From positions 1 through 33,580 of the forward strand of contig DWVZ01000229.1 in the NCBI GenBank assembly GCA_019119975.1: 33,580 nucleotides of DNA. Direction: 5' to 3'. Positions within the stretch are counted from its first letter, which is position 1. Each line of letters opens with the position of its first letter. The position numbers were made by a program, and so were the translations under genes. This DNA is from Candidatus Blautia merdavium (lineage in GTDB: Bacteria; Bacillota; Clostridia; Lachnospirales; Lachnospiraceae). The notes under the pieces are model-generated. The model worked only from the letters and a program-made list of their open reading frames with translations. It was not told the origin of the DNA and did not search any database. Below, one piece after another: positions 24,435 through 32,640 of the stretch.

Positions 24435-24740
24435 TCAAAGAAACTGCAGGATTCTCTCTGCTGCAAAAACCGCTGCGCAGGCAGCTGCCGCTACTGTCAC
24501 CAGGCTTTTCTTCCTCATTGCCAGCAGCACTGCGGCGGCAAAACCTGCCAGAGCTGACACCGGGGACTGGGTGGCATAGAGGATAGCCGGAAAGGTCATA
24601 GCCGTCAGGCAGGCATAGGGAATGTAATACAAAAAGGACTTGATGTAAATATTATTGATTTTTTTCTGAAAAATAGTCAGCGGCAGCATGCGGATCAGAT
24701 AGGTCACACCTGCCATCACCAGAATATAAGCATAGATCAT
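24435..24740 (-). CDS. azlD: AzlD-type branched-chain amino acid exporter subunit
   Basis: Small membrane protein of 101 residues with about four hydrophobic helices, the partner of AzlC in exporting branched-chain amino acids and analogues. It has the typical MIYAYILVMAGVTYLIRMLP beginning, with the conserved R(M)LP segment, and an internal YIPYACLTAMTFPAI. The frame extends 20 codons upstream, but GGAGG lies 7 bases before ATG 24740, and that ATG overlaps the azlC stop as ATGA, which marks translational coupling. No clear terminator follows before the glycan export operon promoter. Confidence 0.9.
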   Translation of the reverse strand: MIYAYILVMAGVTYLIRMLPLTIFQKKINNIYIKSFLYYIPYACLTAMTFPAILYATQSPVSALAGFAAAVLLAMRKKSLVTVAAAACAAVFAAERILQFL

Positions 24741-25441
24741 GACGCTTCCTCCTTTATGGGAAACAGCACTGCCCCAACGGCAGATGCCAGAATGGTACAC
24801 AAAATGATCGTAAAACCGGAGGAGATCTCCCTTAATCCCGGAAGGTAATAAAATCCTGTGCTGAACAGCAGCGCCAGCATTACCACAATCCGAACCGTAC
24901 GCACTTCCTCTGCTGCCGGAACTACGATCGCGATAAACATGCCGTACAGCGCCACTCCCAGCGCACTCCTCACTGCTGCCGGGAGAATGGTGCTCGCCAC
25001 GGCTCCCGTCAGGGTTCCTCCTACCCAGCCCACAACGGGAAGCAGGATCAGTCCATACATAAAAAATCTGCCTACCATTCCGCTTTTAGAGCTTGCTACT
25101 GCGAAAATCTCATCCGTATTTCCATAGGCGATCAGCATTCTGTGCCGGGTTTTCACCGAAGGGGCAAATTTCTGGGACAATGCCAGGGACATCAGTGCAT
25201 AACGTATATTAATGACCAGCTGCGTCAGTGCCATTTCCAAAAGAGATGCCCCTGAAAGAATCACCGTCAGTCCTGCGAACTGTCCCGCTGATGTAAGATT
25301 CAGAAGGGAGATAAGCACTGCGTGAAAAGGCGAGATTCCATTATTCACTGCCAGCATTCCAAAAGTAAAGCTCACAGAAAAATATCCTATGGCAATGGGT
25401 ATCCCATCCTTTAAGCCTTCTTTAAAACCATCGTGTATCAT
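24737..25441 (-). CDS. azlC: AzlC-type branched-chain amino acid exporter subunit
   Basis: Membrane protein of 234 residues, main subunit of the AzlCD (LIV-E) exporter. Seven or so hydrophobic helices. The family's opening is visible (FKEGLKDGIPIAIGYFSVSF), followed by LLNLTSAGQFAGL, and YALMSLALSQKF in the first half. The frame runs back to 25492 into a hairpin, but AAGGAG precedes ATG 25441, which gives the family's usual length. The export role is known for the family; substrate range here is not shown. Transcription must begin just past the large hairpin at 25477-25532 or read through it from hpr. Confidence 0.9.
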   Translation of the reverse strand: MIHDGFKEGLKDGIPIAIGYFSVSFTFGMLAVNNGISPFHAVLISLLNLTSAGQFAGLTVILSGASLLEMALTQLVINIRYALMSLALSQKFAPSVKTRHRMLIAYGNTDEIFAVASSKSGMVGRFFMYGLILLPVVGWVGGTLTGAVASTILPAAVRSALGVALYGMFIAIVVPAAEEVRTVRIVVMLALLFSTGFYYLPGLREISSGFTIILCTILASAVGAVLFPIKEEAS

Positions 25442-25476
25442 ATCTTTTGTTTCTCCTTCATTGAATATGTGTTCAT

Positions 25477-25532
25477 ACAAAAACTGCTGCATGCATTGTC
25501 CTTTCCGGTACAGATGCCGCAGCAGTTTTTGT
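25477..25532 (-). terminator. Large hairpin between hpr and azlC
   Basis: A perfect 14-bp inverted repeat, ACAAAAACTGCTGC (25477-25490) and GCAGCAGTTTTTGT (25519-25532), with a 28-base loop that contains a further GCAT/ATGC pairing. On the minus strand the 3' arm contains TTTTT, as in a terminator. It begins 3 bases after the hpr stop codon and ends 35 bases before the azlC start codon, leaving little room for a separate promoter. Confidence 0.65.
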
Positions 25533-25535
25533 CTT

Positions 25536-25799
25536 TTATTCTCCCAGCCCGCTTTCGATTGCCTTGACTAAAGTTTCCAGCGCCAGTTCTTCATCTTCCC
25601 CTTCACACTCCAGCTCAATCTCATCACCGCACTTTACGCAGGCGCCCAGTACACTGAGCACACTTTTCGCATTGGCAGTACCTCCTGCAAAGTGAAAGGT
25701 GATCAAAGATTTGAATTTCATTGCTTCCTTGCAGAGAATTCCTGCCGGTCTTAAATGAAGACCTGTGGGATTTTTGATCCTCACTTTCTTTCTGCACAT
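25536..25799 (-). CDS. HPr-family phosphocarrier protein
   Basis: An 87-residue HPr. With ATG 25799 as start (GGGAAG 7 bases upstream), the active-site His falls exactly at position 15 (GLHLRPA), Arg at 17 and the regulatory serine exactly at 46 (NAKSVLS), matching canonical HPr numbering. The protein should therefore accept phosphate from enzyme I and could be a substrate for HPr kinase, as in catabolite control. The frame opens five codons earlier (25814), but that start would break the numbering and overlap cdaR. It lies 4 bases after cdaR, the place where B. subtilis has glmM. No enzyme I, enzyme II or HPr kinase gene is in the window. It could be the main HPr or a dedicated paralogue. 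Confidence 0.9.
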   Translation of the reverse strand: MCRKKVRIKNPTGLHLRPAGILCKEAMKFKSLITFHFAGGTANAKSVLSVLGACVKCGDEIELECEGEDEELALETLVKAIESGLGE

Positions 25800-25803
25800 A
25801 AAA

Positions 25804-27114
25804 TCACTTCCCATCTTCTGTCTGTTTACTGGCCTCTGCTGCCTTTACCAGTCTTACCGCTACTGTGATATTGTCTACCTGTTCATAACCGTCAGGCAGA
25901 GATACTTGAACAGGAACTTCCCATTCACCTTCTTTATAATTCTGAAGATTTACAGATAATTTGATATCTTTTACAGTTAATTTATCCAGATCCGCCTCTT
26001 TTCCTTTGACTCTGACAACCACCTTCTCTTTTTCAAAAATTACGTCATAGGCATCCATATTTTCCGGAAGTGTGGTGATATTGGTAGAGGGAATCGACAA
26101 TTCTCTGCTGTTATAAGGCAGGATTTTCGCTGTGACGCTGGCTGTGCTGTTAATGTTTCTCGCCAGCTGGATTCCCGTGGGAAGCAGATCCGTTAAGTTT
26201 ACGCTGGTGGTAAAATCCTCACTCTTGCCTGTAACATCAATCAGCTCTCCGGGAATCGTCAGTACATTTCCAGTCTCCGCAAATTCTTCCAGCGCTTCGT
26301 CCGTACCGGCAATGCTGATGGTCGCAGGCGTAGATTCCACAGCGTTGACCTCATAACCGCTTTCCGGCTGTCCTGTATATTCTGCCTGGATCTTCACATT
26401 ATTCTGAACTTTCCACAAATCTACCCGGACCTTTACTTTATTATCTTCAATTCCGCTTAAATTCAGTGTTGCCAGCTGTTTCGCTGTAAGCTCTTCCTGA
26501 TTTTTATCATAAATCTGGAGTTCTGCCTCTACTAAGGTATCTTCCGTCATATTGCTTACGTCGATCCTGGCTACTACCCTGTCGATCTTACTGATCAGAG
26601 AGGCAGGACCTGAGATATCTACCACATCCGGCTCTGCTTTGACACTTCCCACCTCGTAATTTTTATCCGGCAGTGTGTCTCCGTAAGTGCTGTAGATTTT
26701 CTGCTCAATCGTGACCTTTTCTTCCACATCAATGGGAATATTTCCCGGGTTCACTGTAATATCCTCTGCACTGATATCCGTACACTGAGCGGTTACTGGG
26801 ACCATCACAGGTGTCGTGTCCATAGAAATGATCTGTGTCATATCCGCCTGGGCTGTAATGTCTTCCTGATCCAGATCTTTAATCACAGAGCTCTTTGCCT
26901 TAATGGTCACATTCACGGTATCCCTTCCGTCTGTCAGGGCGGGAATCTGGGAATTGCTCTCCAGATAAGAAGCATTGGCGATGGTCACAGGAATATTATA
27001 AAAAGTTACTTCTGTGACAGGATCTTCCATATTGGTAACGATCAGCCAGGTAAAAGCAGCGATCACAAAGGAGAGGATTTTCAGGGTTGTTTTATTCATC
27101 AGATTTCTTTTCAT
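25804..27114 (-). CDS. cdaR: CdaR/YbbR-domain protein, regulator of diadenylate cyclase
   Basis: A 436-residue protein with one N-terminal membrane helix (about 9-27) and a long extracytoplasmic part of four repeated YbbR domains. Each shows an N-P/G-rich strand pattern, for example ADPDVVDISGPASLISKIDR-like and ESTPATISIAGTDEALEEF-like segments. CdaR binds CdaA and changes its c-di-AMP output. The ATG at 27114 overlaps the end of cdaA by about 23 bases, preceded by a GGAGGGGG run within cdaA. A second ATG at 27099 has no ribosome binding site. The overlap with cdaA and the 4-base gap to hpr show a tight operon. Its last ~30 residues are charged and not part of a YbbR repeat. Confidence 0.9.
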   Translation of the reverse strand: MKRNLMNKTTLKILSFVIAAFTWLIVTNMEDPVTEVTFYNIPVTIANASYLESNSQIPALTDGRDTVNVTIKAKSSVIKDLDQEDITAQADMTQIISMDTTPVMVPVTAQCTDISAEDITVNPGNIPIDVEEKVTIEQKIYSTYGDTLPDKNYEVGSVKAEPDVVDISGPASLISKIDRVVARIDVSNMTEDTLVEAELQIYDKNQEELTAKQLATLNLSGIEDNKVKVRVDLWKVQNNVKIQAEYTGQPESGYEVNAVESTPATISIAGTDEALEEFAETGNVLTIPGELIDVTGKSEDFTTSVNLTDLLPTGIQLARNINSTASVTAKILPYNSRELSIPSTNITTLPENMDAYDVIFEKEKVVVRVKGKEADLDKLTVKDIKLSVNLQNYKEGEWEVPVQVSLPDGYEQVDNITVAVRLVKAAEASKQTEDGK

Positions 27115-27979
27115 TTTTTACCAACCCCCTCCACAATTTTTTCTTTGACTTTTCGATCACTTTTTTATTCTGCTCTTCTTCCAGGATTTTCTTCAATTCC
27201 TCCTTGGTCAGACCTACACGCAGCTTTCCGCTGTTTGCCACCGACACTCTTCCTGTTTCCTCGGAGACTACGATGGTCAGGGAATCGCTTACTTCACTGA
27301 TCCCTACGGCAGCCCTGTGCCTTGTCCCCAGATTTTTGCTCAGCTCCATATTATCGGAAAGGGGCAGATAACAGGTAGCCGCAATGATCCGGTCGCCCCT
27401 CATGATCACTGCTCCGTCATGAAGGGGTGTATTGTGCTCAAAGATATTGATCAGCAGCTGGCTGCTGATAATAGAGTCCAGATTGATCCCGGTTCTGATA
27501 TATTCTGTAAGAATGGACTCTTTTTCAATGACGATCAGCGCTCCTGTCTTTACTGCTCCCATCTCAAAACATGCTCTTACGATTTCGTTGATGGTCCTGT
27601 CGCTGTAGCGTCCTTCTGTCTCTTTTTTGCTGTTGTCAAAAGAAATCAGCGAACTGACGACTTTCTTGTGTCCCAGCTCTTCCAGGGCTTTTCGCAGTTC
27701 CGGCTGGAAAATAACCAGAATTGCCGTGATGGCGTAACCGCCTATATTTTTAACCAGCCAAAGAATGGTGTCCATCTTCAGTATAAATGCGATCAAAACA
27801 AACACGAAGATGGTCAGAATCCCCTTGAGAAGGGAATACGCTCTCGTGTTTCTGATCCAGAGCATAAACTGATAAACAAAAAATGCAATTAAAAGAATTT
27901 CTATAATATCAATGATCTGGATCCTTGGAAAAAACACAGTGCCTATATAGCGATCCATGATTCCAGATAAATTATCCAT
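27092..27979 (-). CDS. cdaA: Membrane diadenylate cyclase CdaA (DAC domain)
   Basis: A 295-residue enzyme that makes cyclic di-AMP from two ATP on the cytoplasmic side of the membrane. Three membrane helices cover about residues 20-85. The DAC domain then carries the diagnostic DGA (HDGAVIMRGDRIIAA) and RHR (LGTRHRAAVGISE) motifs, followed by VSEETGRVSVA. The last ~40 residues are Lys/Glu-rich. The ATG is preceded by GGGGGTGA. It lies 40 bases after an unrecognised multi-helix gene and overlaps cdaR. c-di-AMP controls potassium and osmolyte uptake and wall stress in Firmicutes, which suits the wall-related setting. Confidence 0.95.
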   Translation of the reverse strand: MDNLSGIMDRYIGTVFFPRIQIIDIIEILLIAFFVYQFMLWIRNTRAYSLLKGILTIFVFVLIAFILKMDTILWLVKNIGGYAITAILVIFQPELRKALEELGHKKVVSSLISFDNSKKETEGRYSDRTINEIVRACFEMGAVKTGALIVIEKESILTEYIRTGINLDSIISSQLLINIFEHNTPLHDGAVIMRGDRIIAATCYLPLSDNMELSKNLGTRHRAAVGISEVSDSLTIVVSEETGRVSVANSGKLRVGLTKEELKKILEEEQNKKVIEKSKKKLWRGLVKNEKKSDE

Positions 27980-28019
27980 TCTTTCACCCCCTTATATCAA
28001 CTCCTGTCCCGAAAGCTGC

Positions 28020-29057
28020 TTACAGATCTTTCAAAGACTCCTCCAGCTGTTTCTCAAAATCAAATTCCGGCTCGGAAGCTGATCTCTCCAATGTTCCTTC
28101 CGGCTTTTCACTGCCTTCTTCTGTATCAGCAGTCTTCTCAGAAGAGATTTTCTTAATCCTTTTCTCTGACTGGGTCACAACCGATTTAGGAACAGCCTTC
28201 ACATAATATACATATTCATCATCTTCAAATTGGGTCGTCTCGCTTCTGGAATAATCAATTCCCAGAACAAAGAATTCAATCACCAGACCTATGAGGACTG
28301 CGCCCACAGTTCCCACGATCACCCGTGCGATATTGATATGTACTTCAAGGAACATACTGCCAAGGATCATAATAACAATGTAGGCAATCGCCCCTGTGGC
28401 GTTTGCCGCTCTCCAGGAATAATCAAAGGAACAACTGGAGATCAGGCATACCAGCATCAGCACTACCAGGAAAGAAAGCACATACAGCCACATCTCCTGG
28501 TTCTTCATAAGACCGTCCAGCAGGAGCTGAAGCTTCTGCGTCGCCTCGGTCTCTTTTCCTTGGAGGACACTGCTCTTTTCCTGTACCACGTCCATGAAGA
28601 AATAGAGGATCACACCGCAGCAGGCGGGAACCGCACAGGAAGGACCTCTTAACAAACCGCTTCCCATGGGGACTGCCGCCGGTATCTGCAGGGAAAACGC
28701 AGTGGGTCCCAGGATCAGCGCCAGATTATCCTTGGAAGTAAACCTTAAAAATAAAATCATAAGCAGCACCAAAAGCAGCAGCGCAAATGCAGCCACCTCA
28801 ATCCCTACTGCATAGCAATGTCCGATGATCAGGACACAGCCAATGACTGTCATAGCATTCACAGGAAGTATGGCACAGATCACCGACAGGATCAATACCA
28901 CAAAAATGTTGTCCAGCTTTCCCAGAAATCCCAGCTTGGCATTGATTCCCAGAAACACTGCCAGTGCCAGTAAAAATTTTAATGCAGGTATGATCCATGT
29001 ATCATACTCGCCGTAAAGGTCTTTTATTTTCTGCTTTAATTCTAATAATGCCGTCAT
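28020..29057 (-). CDS. Unrecognised multi-helix membrane protein of the cda operon
   Basis: A 345-residue integral membrane protein I do not recognise as a named family. About eight to ten hydrophobic helices lie in residues 20-270, including a pair separated by a SAVPAMG-like turn (AAVPMGSGLLRG near 130) and a late FLEVHINIARVIVGTVGAV. The last ~75 residues are cytoplasmic and charged (DDEYVYYVKAVPK, then Glu/Ser/Lys-rich). It overlaps the upstream small membrane gene by ATGA and lies 40 bases before cdaA, so it is co-transcribed with the c-di-AMP genes. A role in regulating CdaA or transport linked to c-di-AMP is a guess from position. No ATPase or enzyme motif is visible. Confidence 0.85.
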   Translation of the reverse strand: MTALLELKQKIKDLYGEYDTWIIPALKFLLALAVFLGINAKLGFLGKLDNIFVVLILSVICAILPVNAMTVIGCVLIIGHCYAVGIEVAAFALLLLVLLMILFLRFTSKDNLALILGPTAFSLQIPAAVPMGSGLLRGPSCAVPACCGVILYFFMDVVQEKSSVLQGKETEATQKLQLLLDGLMKNQEMWLYVLSFLVVLMLVCLISSCSFDYSWRAANATGAIAYIVIMILGSMFLEVHINIARVIVGTVGAVLIGLVIEFFVLGIDYSRSETTQFEDDEYVYYVKAVPKSVVTQSEKRIKKISSEKTADTEEGSEKPEGTLERSASEPEFDFEKQLEESLKDL

Positions 29058-29485
29058 GACTGCTTCCTCCTACCCATGAGTTTTCCTGTCCTGCGTTCCT
29101 CTCTCTCATAAAGCTTCTGCAGCTGGCTCAGGTTCTTATAATACCCCTGGATCCCTTTCTGCGCTCTGGAATACTTTACAGAACAATAAATATAAGTCAG
29201 CAGGCTGTATACGATCAGCATACCGACATAAATCCCTACAGCTTGTACGCCCAGCATCACCAGATTCATCTTATGAACATTCTCCATAAGATAATCCAGC
29301 CTGTAGACAATATAGACCAGAAGCAGCAGTCCATAAGCTATGGTGGTCAGGAAAAAGTTCTTGATCAGAGCCAGCCCGATATAATCACTTCTATAATAAT
29401 TACTGATAGCCAGATGCTCTTTTCCCTCTCCCGCTTCATATGCTGCAAGCTTATTCATCTTTTTGATCTTCTGTTCGTTCAGCAT
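29054..29485 (-). CDS. Unrecognised small two-helix membrane protein, first gene of the cda operon
   Basis: A 143-residue protein of unknown function. A polar N-terminal ~50 residues (with a Tyr-rich HLAISNYYRSDYIG segment) is followed by two membrane helices (about 52-72 and 84-108) and a basic C-terminal region of ~35 residues (Lys/Arg/Tyr-rich, coiled-coil-like around YYKNLSQLQKLYEREERR). Both ends should be in the cytoplasm. The frame extends 15 codons upstream, but AGAGGAG sits 7 bases before ATG 29485. Its stop overlaps the next gene's start (ATGA). It is the first gene after the cda promoter. No named family or motif. Confidence 0.82.
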   Translation of the reverse strand: MLNEQKIKKMNKLAAYEAGEGKEHLAISNYYRSDYIGLALIKNFFLTTIAYGLLLLVYIVYRLDYLMENVHKMNLVMLGVQAVGIYVGMLIVYSLLTYIYCSVKYSRAQKGIQGYYKNLSQLQKLYEREERRTGKLMGRRKQS

Positions 29486-29555
29486 ATTCGCTCCTCTTTT
29501 CCGGAATTTACTTTTCAGATATTCCTGCATATAAAATAATACTCATACTTAATGC

Positions 29556-29585
29556 ATTATATCATACACCCAGGAAATGAATCAA
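29556..29585 (-). promoter_or_regulatory. Promoter of the cda operon
   Basis: Minus-strand TTGATT (29580-29585), 18-base spacer, TATAAT (29556-29561) with TGA just before it (extended -10). The leader to ATG 29485 is about 65 bases. It lies between comF and the first cda-operon gene. Confidence 0.75.
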
Positions 29586-29615
29586 GACTTACCCACAGAT
29601 TCCTGCAGTCCTTTC

Positions 29616-30371
29616 TTATCTGTCCGGCGTTCCTGCCTGCGGATCGCTTCCTATCGCAATGGTCAGAAAAAAGACCTCTCCGGCGCCTGCTTTTTTCAAA
29701 CATTGTGCCGCAGCATCCAGCGTAGTTCCTGTGGTATAGATATCATCAACGAGAAGAAGATTCTTTCCGCTGATCCGCTGGGCACTTTTTCTGCGTATTG
29801 AGAAGGCATCTTTCATATTATTTCTTCGTTCAGACGGATCCAGTTCCTTCTGAGGCTTTGTATTTTTCTTCCGGTACAGACTCTGTGCATCCACGGGAAT
29901 ACCCAGACACTTTCCCAAAGCCTCTGCAAGAATCTCTGCCTGATTATAACCTCTCTTTTCCTGTCTCTTTCTGTGAAGGGGTACAGGCACCAGCAGCTGG
30001 ATCTTCCACTGCTGAATTTCCTTTTTTGCATAAAGTGCGGCAATTTCACCATAGAATAGACCGTATTCCTGTCTCTGTCCATATTTCAGCTGATAAAGGG
30101 AAGTTTGAATGACCGAGGTATAAGGGAAGATCCCTATGCCTCTTTTGAAGTGATGTTTGATCCGCCGGCAGTCCGAACAGTATTCTTCATCGGAAGTTCC
30201 CAGCGGTTTAGAACAAAGACAGCATCTGGATCCCCGGACGGGAATCAGCTTGTCTCTGCACCTGGTACAAATCTTCTGTCCCCTGGGCACTGCGATGTCA
30301 TGACACACCGGACAGCGCCTGGGATAGAGGATATTCAGGAGGGTTTCTCCTGCTCTTTTTGCTTTTCTCAA
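29616..30371 (-). CDS. ComF-family phosphoribosyltransferase-like protein
   Basis: A 251-residue ComF-like protein. Two Cys pairs form an N-terminal zinc ribbon (CPVCHD, CTRCRD, CCLC, CSDCRR within the first ~75 residues). The C-terminal phosphoribosyltransferase-like domain has the PRPP loop LLVDDIYTTGTT (about 205). In competent bacteria ComF supports DNA uptake; in other bacteria its role is unclear. It starts at TTG 30371, overlapping the recD2 stop by four bases (TTGA), with AAAGGAG five bases upstream. No other competence gene is in the window. It is the last gene of the mreB-recD2-comF run. Confidence 0.9.
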   Translation of the reverse strand: MRKAKRAGETLLNILYPRRCPVCHDIAVPRGQKICTRCRDKLIPVRGSRCCLCSKPLGTSDEEYCSDCRRIKHHFKRGIGIFPYTSVIQTSLYQLKYGQRQEYGLFYGEIAALYAKKEIQQWKIQLLVPVPLHRKRQEKRGYNQAEILAEALGKCLGIPVDAQSLYRKKNTKPQKELDPSERRNNMKDAFSIRRKSAQRISGKNLLLVDDIYTTGTTLDAAAQCLKKAGAGEVFFLTIAIGSDPQAGTPDR

Positions 30372-32599
30372 TAAGTCTCCTTTATTCTTACATCCAGAGC
30401 TGTATAACGGCTCTGCTCCATTTTATTGTTCTCCATATCATAAAAGGTTTTCTCATCTCCTACCAGAGTCACACATTTTCTGGCACGGGTTACTGCTGTG
30501 TAAAGAAGATTTCTGTTCATCAGCATCCGGGGACCTCCCAAAAGAGGGATCACCACTGCCGGGTATTCACTTCCCTGCGCCTTGTGGATGGTAATGGCAT
30601 AGGCAAGCTCCAGCTCATCCAGCTGCTTAAAAGAATATTCGGCAAATCTGTGTTCATCGAACTCCACGGTAATGGTCTCTGCAAAAGTATTGATCTCCTT
30701 CAAAATTCCGGTGTCACCGTTAAAGACACCTACACCTTTTTCCACCGGAATCCCATACTTGCCCCGGACTTCCCATTCAATCTGGTAATTGTTTTTGATC
30801 TGCATGACCTTGTCGCCTTCCCGGAAAAGCCCGTCCCCATGCTCTCTTTCCTTCTTTTCCTGAGAAGGTGGGTTCAGGTACTGCTGAAGGATCTTATTTA
30901 ATCTTTCCACCCCCAGCATCCCCTTGCGCATAGGTGTGAGCACCTGGATGTCATAGACAGACGCCTCCACAAATTTGGGCAGTTTCTTCTGGATCAGAGT
31001 AAGAACTACACTGATGATCACATTAGCGTCATAGCGCTTCAGGAAAAAGAAATCCATACTTTTATTATCCAAGACAACCGGAATCCCCTGGTTGATCTTG
31101 TGGGCATTGACTACGATATCACTCTGGGATGCCTGACGGAAAATCTTTACCAGCTCCACCACAGGGAATTTTTCCGAGCGGATGATATCTTTCAGCACAC
31201 TGCCCGGTCCAACGCTGGGAAGCTGGTTCACATCTCCCACCAGGATCAGCCGTGTCCCCGGGACAATGGCGCTTAAAAGCGCATGCATCAAAAAAATATC
31301 CACCATAGACATTTCATCAATGATAATCACATCCGCCTCCAGAGGATTCTGGGCATTTCTCTCAAAATGCACGCTGCCGGAGGATTCTTCCGGCAAACCG
31401 TTCAGCTCCAAAAGGCGGTGAATAGTCTTTGCCCCATAGCCAGTGGCTTCTGTCATCCTCTTGGCTGCCCTGCCTGTAGGCGCTGCCAGATAGATGTCCA
31501 GTCCTTCCAGTTCAAAGTAGCGGATAATGGCATTGATAGTGGTGGTCTTTCCCGTTCCCGGTCCTCCGGTGATCACCAGAAGTCCGTTTTTTGCTGCTTC
31601 CATGACTGCATTCTGCTGCTTTTCGTCCAGCTCGATCTTCTCTGCCCTCTGGATCCTCTTCAGGTTGTCCTCTACCTGCCTCTCATTGACTGTATCCTTT
31701 AGGTTCAGCTCATGAAGCATCTGCGCCACATGGAGTTCCACCTGATAATACTGACTGGCATAGACTACCTGCTCACGCTCCTGACCGTTACTTTCCAGTT
31801 CCCTGACCGTTACCTTCCGGTCCATGGCAAGGTCCATAATATGCTTTTCCATATATGATGCCTGTACGCCAAGAAGCTTTTCTGCCCGGTTCAGCAGGAT
31901 CTCCTTGGGAAGGTACACATGCCCCTCTGCTGCCGCCTGCAGCAATATGTATAAAAGTCCGCTCCGGATACGATAATCCGAATCCGTATGAATACCGATC
32001 CTGGCAGCAATCTCGTCCGCGATCTTAAATCCCACTCCGGCAATATCCTCTGCCATTTTGTAGGGATTTTCCTTTAATATACGGTACATATCCTGTCTGT
32101 ACTGCTGGTAGATCTTTGCTCCAAGGGTCTGGGAAATCCCGTACTGCTGAAGGAACATCATGGCTTTGCGCATGTCCGACTTTTCTTCCACCTGCTCTGC
32201 GATCTCCCGGGCTTTCCTGTCGCTGATCCCTTTCACTTCTGCCAGCCGCTCCGGTTCTTCCTCTATGATCCGCAGAGTATCGTCCCCGAATTTTCTCACG
32301 ATCCGTGCCGCCAGCGCCGCTCCCACGCCCCGGATGGCGCCGCTGCCGAGATAACGCTCCATTGCCTGGGAATCCTGGGGGATCACAGTCTCGTAAGAAA
32401 CCACTGAAAACTGGCGTCCATAGGCAGGATGCTCTTTATAAACGCCTTTTGCCCTGATATTTTCCCCTTCATTCAGATACTGAAAGATCCCCACACAGGT
32501 GATCTCCTCTCCGTCTGCTGTCAGGTTTGCCACTGTATAGCCGTTGTCCTGATTCCGGTAAATAATATGCTCTACAAATCCTTCAATGGTTTCTTCCAC
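30368..32599 (-). CDS. recD2: RecD2-type 5'-3' DNA helicase
   Basis: A 743-residue superfamily 1B helicase of the RecD2/TraA group, acting alone and not in RecBCD. An N-terminal OB-like and helix-hairpin-helix region (about 1-200: GSGAIRGVGAALAARI, VKGISDRKAREI and IAGVGFKIADEIAARIG) precedes the motor. The motor has Walker A GGPGTGKTTT (345-354), Walker B VIIIDEMSMVD (~425), QLPSVGPG, and the late motifs TIHKAQGSEYPAVVIP and LYTAVTRAR. Family members help in DNA repair and replication-fork processing. The start is GTG 32599, with GAAAGGAAACAGAGGG upstream. It is 41 bases after mreB and overlaps comF by four bases, indicating one transcript. Confidence 0.95.
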   Translation of the reverse strand: MEETIEGFVEHIIYRNQDNGYTVANLTADGEEITCVGIFQYLNEGENIRAKGVYKEHPAYGRQFSVVSYETVIPQDSQAMERYLGSGAIRGVGAALAARIVRKFGDDTLRIIEEEPERLAEVKGISDRKAREIAEQVEEKSDMRKAMMFLQQYGISQTLGAKIYQQYRQDMYRILKENPYKMAEDIAGVGFKIADEIAARIGIHTDSDYRIRSGLLYILLQAAAEGHVYLPKEILLNRAEKLLGVQASYMEKHIMDLAMDRKVTVRELESNGQEREQVVYASQYYQVELHVAQMLHELNLKDTVNERQVEDNLKRIQRAEKIELDEKQQNAVMEAAKNGLLVITGGPGTGKTTTINAIIRYFELEGLDIYLAAPTGRAAKRMTEATGYGAKTIHRLLELNGLPEESSGSVHFERNAQNPLEADVIIIDEMSMVDIFLMHALLSAIVPGTRLILVGDVNQLPSVGPGSVLKDIIRSEKFPVVELVKIFRQASQSDIVVNAHKINQGIPVVLDNKSMDFFFLKRYDANVIISVVLTLIQKKLPKFVEASVYDIQVLTPMRKGMLGVERLNKILQQYLNPPSQEKKEREHGDGLFREGDKVMQIKNNYQIEWEVRGKYGIPVEKGVGVFNGDTGILKEINTFAETITVEFDEHRFAEYSFKQLDELELAYAITIHKAQGSEYPAVVIPLLGGPRMLMNRNLLYTAVTRARKCVTLVGDEKTFYDMENNKMEQSRYTALDVRIKETY

Positions 32600-32640
32600 G
32601 TTCTTTCCCTCTGTTTCCTTTCAGAAAGCAGCCGGCAGGC

